DNA of 46,461 nt. Origin: Bradyrhizobium sp. GTDB lineage: Bacteria > Pseudomonadota > Alphaproteobacteria > Rhizobiales > Beijerinckiaceae. Numbering within the stretch: the first letter of the stretch is position 1; each line of letters begins with the position of its first letter. This document shows positions 43,824 to 46,461 of this stretch, in pieces. Both the position numbers and the translations under genes were made by a program. Below the pieces are notes generated by a model. That model saw nothing but the letters and a program-made list of their open reading frames with translations, ran no database searches and was not told the origin of the DNA. The DNA lies in the NCBI GenBank assembly GCA_004799435.1, contig SSMV01000153.1, forward strand, positions 1 to 46,461. The letters run 5' to 3'.

Positions 43824-44618
43824 TCAGACGCCGGTCAGCAGGGCGCGGGTCGCAACCTCGACATCTGCTTCGCGCATCAGCGCTTCGCCGACCAGAAACG
43901 TGTCGATGCCGATCGCCGAAAGGCGCTGGCAGTCGGCGTGTCGGGAAATCCCGCTTTCGGCGACGACGATCCGATCCTCGGGGATCAGCGGCCGCAACCG
44001 CTCGCAAACCGCAAGCGAGGTTTCGAACGTGTGCAGATCGCGATTGTTGACGCCGATCAGCCGGCCCTCGAGCGCCAGCGCGCGGGTCAATTCGTCTTCG
44101 TTGTGAACCTCGATCAGCACGTCGAGACCGAGGTCATGCGCCGCCTTGTTGAGCGTGCGCGCCAGATCGTCGTCGACCGCCGCCATGATGATCAGAATGC
44201 AATCGGCGCCCCAGGCGCGGGCCTCAAGCACCTGATAGGGATCGTAGAGAAAATCCTTGCGCAGGATCGGCAGCGCGGTGGCGGCGCGCGCCTGCATCAG
44301 ATGTGTGGCGTCGCCCTTGAAGGATGGCGCGTCGGTCAGCACCGACAGGCATGTCGCCCCGCCGGCCTGATAGCGACGCGCCAGCGCGGCGGGTTCGAAA
44401 TCCTCGCGGATCAAGCCTTTCGAGGGGCTCGCTTTCTTGATCTCGGCGATCAGGCCGAACCGTCCGGCCTCGATCGAACGTTCGAGCGCCTTGAGAAAGC
44501 CGCGCGGCGGCGACTGGTCGCGGATTTCGCGCTCGAGCGTCGCGCGCGGGACGCGCACCTTGGCGTCCGCCACCTCGCGGCGCTTATAGGCCTCGATCTT
44601 CTGCAGGATGTCGGTCAT
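43824..44618 (-). CDS. trpC: Indole-3-glycerol-phosphate synthase
   Basis: The 264-residue TIM-barrel enzyme closes the indole ring in tryptophan synthesis. It shows [19 protein letters not shown] (phosphate-binding and catalytic Lys), [24 protein letters not shown] (catalytic Lys), [15 protein letters not shown] and VAESGI. It is a stand-alone TrpC without a fused TrpF. It is the last gene of trpG-trpD-trpC, 12 bases after trpD. The usual Rhizobiales neighbours moaC and moeA do not follow; a small secreted protein does. Confidence 0.96.
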   Translation of the reverse strand: MTDILQKIEAYKRREVADAKVRVPRATLEREIRDQSPPRGFLKALERSIEAGRFGLIAEIKKASPSKGLIREDFEPAALARRYQAGGATCLSVLTDAPSFKGDATHLMQARAATALPILRKDFLYDPYQVLEARAWGADCILIIMAAVDDDLARTLNKAAHDLGLDVLIEVHNEDELTRALALEGRLIGVNNRDLHTFETSLAVCERLRPLIPEDRIVVAESGISRHADCQRLSAIGIDTFLVGEALMREADVEVATRALLTGV

Positions 44619-44630
44619 GCGCTGGCTCGA

Positions 44631-45644
44631 TCACCCATTGGATATTTCTATCAGACGCTCGAGGACGCGTTTCGTGGCGCCGGAGGCCAGCGAGGCGCTC
44701 GCCGTCTCGACGCCCTGGCGAAGATCGCGCGCCTTGCCGGCGACGACCAGGGCGCCAGCTGCATTGAAAACCGCAATGTCGCGATAAGGGTTATGCGCCC
44801 CTTCGATCACCGCCTTGAGCGCGGCGGCGTTATGCGCCGCGTCGCCGCCCTTGAGCGCGGCGAGTTCGACCCGCGCCAGGCCAACCTCTTCGGGCGTCAC
44901 CTCGAAAGCGCGAATTTGGCCGTCCTTCAACTCGACGATCTTGGTGACGCCGGTCGTCGACATTTCGTCGAGCCCGTCGGCGCCATGGGTAATCCACACC
45001 CGCTCGGAGCCAAGGTTTCGCAGCACTTCGGCCATTGGCGTCAGCCAGGCGGCCGAAAAGACGCCGATGAGCTGGCGCTTGACGCCGGCGGGATTGGACA
45101 GCGGTCCGAGCAGATTGAAAATCGTGCGGGTGCCGAGTTCGGCCCGCGTCGGTCCGACATGGCGCATCGCCGCGTGATGGGTCGGCGCCATCATGAAGCC
45201 GATGCCGGCCTCGCGGATGCAACGCTCGACAAGTTCAGGCGCGACGCCGATCTTGACGCCCAGCGCGGCGAGCGTGTCGGCCGTGCCCGACTTCGAGGAG
45301 GCGGCGCGATTGCCATGCTTGGCGACCGGAACGCCGCAAGAGGCGACGATCAGCGCGGCGAGCGTCGAGACATTATAGGAGCCCGAGCCGTCGCCGCCGG
45401 TGCCGACAATGTCGATCGCCTCGGCCGGCGCCGTGACCCGCAGCATCTTGCTGCGCATCGCCGAGACCGCGCCGGTGATTTCCTCGACCGTCTCGCCGCG
45501 CACCCTCAACGCCATCAGGAAGCCGCCAAGCTGCGAGGGCGTCACCTCGCCCGAGAGCATCGCCTCGAAAGCGTCGGCCGCGTCGGCGCGCGACAATTGC
45601 GAGCCGGCGGCGACCTTGGCGATCAGCGGCTTGAAGGATTCCAT
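44631..45644 (-). CDS. trpD: Anthranilate phosphoribosyltransferase
   Basis: The 337-residue enzyme joins anthranilate to PRPP. It has [20 protein letters not shown] (PRPP-binding glycine loop), [58 protein letters not shown] (described by parts) and [12 protein letters not shown]. Length and motif order are normal. It lies 20 bases after trpG and 12 before trpC in one operon. No attenuator is evident in front of trpG. Confidence 0.96.
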   Translation of the reverse strand: MESFKPLIAKVAAGSQLSRADAADAFEAMLSGEVTPSQLGGFLMALRVRGETVEEITGAVSAMRSKMLRVTAPAEAIDIVGTGGDGSGSYNVSTLAALIVASCGVPVAKHGNRAASSKSGTADTLAALGVKIGVAPELVERCIREAGIGFMMAPTHHAAMRHVGPTRAELGTRTIFNLLGPLSNPAGVKRQLIGVFSAAWLTPMAEVLRNLGSERVWITHGADGLDEMSTTGVTKIVELKDGQIRAFEVTPEEVGLARVELAALKGGDAAHNAAALKAVIEGAHNPYRDIAVFNAAGALVVAGKARDLRQGVETASASLASGATKRVLERLIEISNG

Positions 45645-45664
45645 GCCTGTGGTCTCGCCCGCCT

Positions 45665-46261
45665 TCAGTGATGCGCGCGCTGGCCGAAGGCGCGCGCCAG
45701 ATCGAGGAAATTGCCGAGCATAGCGTGGCCGTGCTCGCTCTCGATGCTCTCGGGATGGAACTGTACGCCATAGACCGGCAGTTCGCGATGGGCCACCGCC
45801 ATGATCAGCCCGTCGTCGCTCTCGGCGCTGACCTCAAGCGTCTCGGGTGCGCTGTCACGCTTGATGAGCAGCGAGTGATAGCGGGTCGCTTTGAACGGGG
45901 CGTTGAGGCCGCGAAACAACCCGCGCGCATTATGCGAGATGCGCGAGACCTTGCCATGCATCGGCGTCGGCGCGCGAATGATTTCGCCGCCAAAGGCCTG
46001 GCCGATCGCCTGATGACCCAGACACACGCCGAGGATCGGCGTCGAGGCGCTCGCCTCGCGCACAAGATCGAGACAGACGCCCGCTTCATTGGGGGTGCAG
46101 GGGCCGGGCGACAAAACGATTGCGTCGGGCCTGTCGGCGACGAGCGACTCGACGCTGCGTTCGTCGTTGCGCCACACCGACACGTCCGCGCCCAGTTCAC
46201 CGAGATAGTGAACGAGGTTGAAAGTGAAACTGTCGTAGTTGTCGATCAAGGTGACGCGCAT
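45665..46261 (-). CDS. trpG: Anthranilate synthase glutamine amidotransferase subunit
   Basis: The 198-residue class I amidotransferase supplies ammonia to TrpE for anthranilate synthesis. The catalytic triad is visible: Cys80 in [12 protein letters not shown], and His and Glu in [10 protein letters not shown]. It begins [20 protein letters not shown], the family start. It is separate from trpE, which is not in the window and may lie to the right. Some homologues also serve folate synthesis as PabA; its place before trpD-trpC favours TrpG. Confidence 0.95.
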   Translation of the reverse strand: MRVTLIDNYDSFTFNLVHYLGELGADVSVWRNDERSVESLVADRPDAIVLSPGPCTPNEAGVCLDLVREASASTPILGVCLGHQAIGQAFGGEIIRAPTPMHGKVSRISHNARGLFRGLNAPFKATRYHSLLIKRDSAPETLEVSAESDDGLIMAVAHRELPVYGVQFHPESIESEHGHAMLGNFLDLARAFGQRAHH

Positions 46262-46377
46262 TTGCGCTCAGGCTCCGCTGGGCCGCTCGGGCTCCGCTGG
46301 CTCCGTCTATTCCATTGCCGCGCCAGCCGCGTCAAGCCGCGCGGAAAAGGCCAAGAAAAGCAGGAGAGCCGAGCGGC

Positions 46378-46449
46378 TCAAAGCCTCTCGGGGCGCGGCT
46401 CGGCGATGTCGCCCACGCGGGCGAAACAGGCGTAGCCCTCATCGTCCAT
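46378..46449 (-). CDS. Possible 23-codon open frame with its own ribosome site
   Basis: On the minus strand an ATG at 46449 follows GAGG by 7 bases and opens a 23-codon frame rich in acidic residues, Gly, Ala and Pro. It ends in TGA at 46378, and a stem GAGCC/GGCTC with T-rich sequence follows directly. An in-frame TGA lies just before it at the window edge. It contains no Trp codon, so it is not a classic trp leader peptide. It may equally be the edge of an unrelated upstream gene in another reading, or nothing. Confidence 0.25.
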   Translation of the reverse strand: MDDEGYACFARVGDIAEPRPERL

Positions 46450-46461
46450 GTGGAAGCCTCA

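Noticed and set aside
46262-46461. trp attenuator in front of trpG
   Set aside because: No run of Trp codons and no mutually exclusive stems could be drawn; the short frame there has no Trp.

Overview
The window is a GC-rich, densely packed chromosomal segment of an alphaproteobacterium. The most likely order is Hyphomicrobiales (Rhizobiales). The evidence is the gene content: DivK/PleD cell-cycle regulators, a PopZ-type polar organiser, EipB (DUF1849), an ExoR-type regulator, DUF1059 and DUF3572 proteins, a Pcs-type phosphatidylcholine synthase, and a lexA promoter carrying the alphaproteobacterial GTTC-N7-GTTC SOS box. A methylotroph-like family (Methylocystaceae or Beijerinckiaceae) is possible but cannot be shown from this sequence. 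There is no prophage, insertion sequence, CRISPR array or obvious genomic island; almost everything is core genome.

Layout. 0-5.2 kb: a partial Kazal-type secreted protein, then surE-pcm-nlpD (stress and survival, protein repair, cell-wall amidase activation), a DUF815 ATPase, an IscA-type Fe-S carrier and a TfoX-domain protein. 5.2-8.2 kb: an acyltransferase-3 membrane enzyme and the RNA helicase RhlE, both on the minus strand. 8.3-13.7 kb: signalling genes, namely a chemoreceptor, an XRE/MmyB-like repressor divergent from a SAM methyltransferase, and divK-pleD. 13.8-16.1 kb: DUF3572-dinB (Pol IV) and two small proteins. 16.2-21.5 kb (minus): scpA-scpB, eipB, lexA, a lipoprotein and exonuclease III. 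21.6-26.1 kb: an LpxL-type acyltransferase, two cyclophilins, and queA-tgt for queuosine tRNA modification. 26.1-28.2 kb: an intergenic region with a candidate minus-strand small RNA, then eno-ftsB. 28.3-35.8 kb: a DMT transporter, OsmC, glyA-nrdR-ribD-ribE, a UbiH-like hydroxylase and phosphatidylcholine synthase. 35.85-42.2 kb: tRNA-Cys, then pcm-like, tolC, popZ and valS. 42.4-46.3 kb: exoR, a small secreted protein and trpG-trpD-trpC.

I found no clear undescribed multi-gene system. The points most worth a second look are these: a candidate small RNA with its own promoter and strong terminator antisense in the tgt-eno gap; a tRNA-guanine transglycosylase lacking all four canonical zinc ligands; an exonuclease III that appears to start at CTG behind a palindrome; a paired direct-repeat operator between the MmyB-like regulator and its divergent methyltransferase; and several palindromes, hairpins and REP-like repeat pairs in intergenic DNA.
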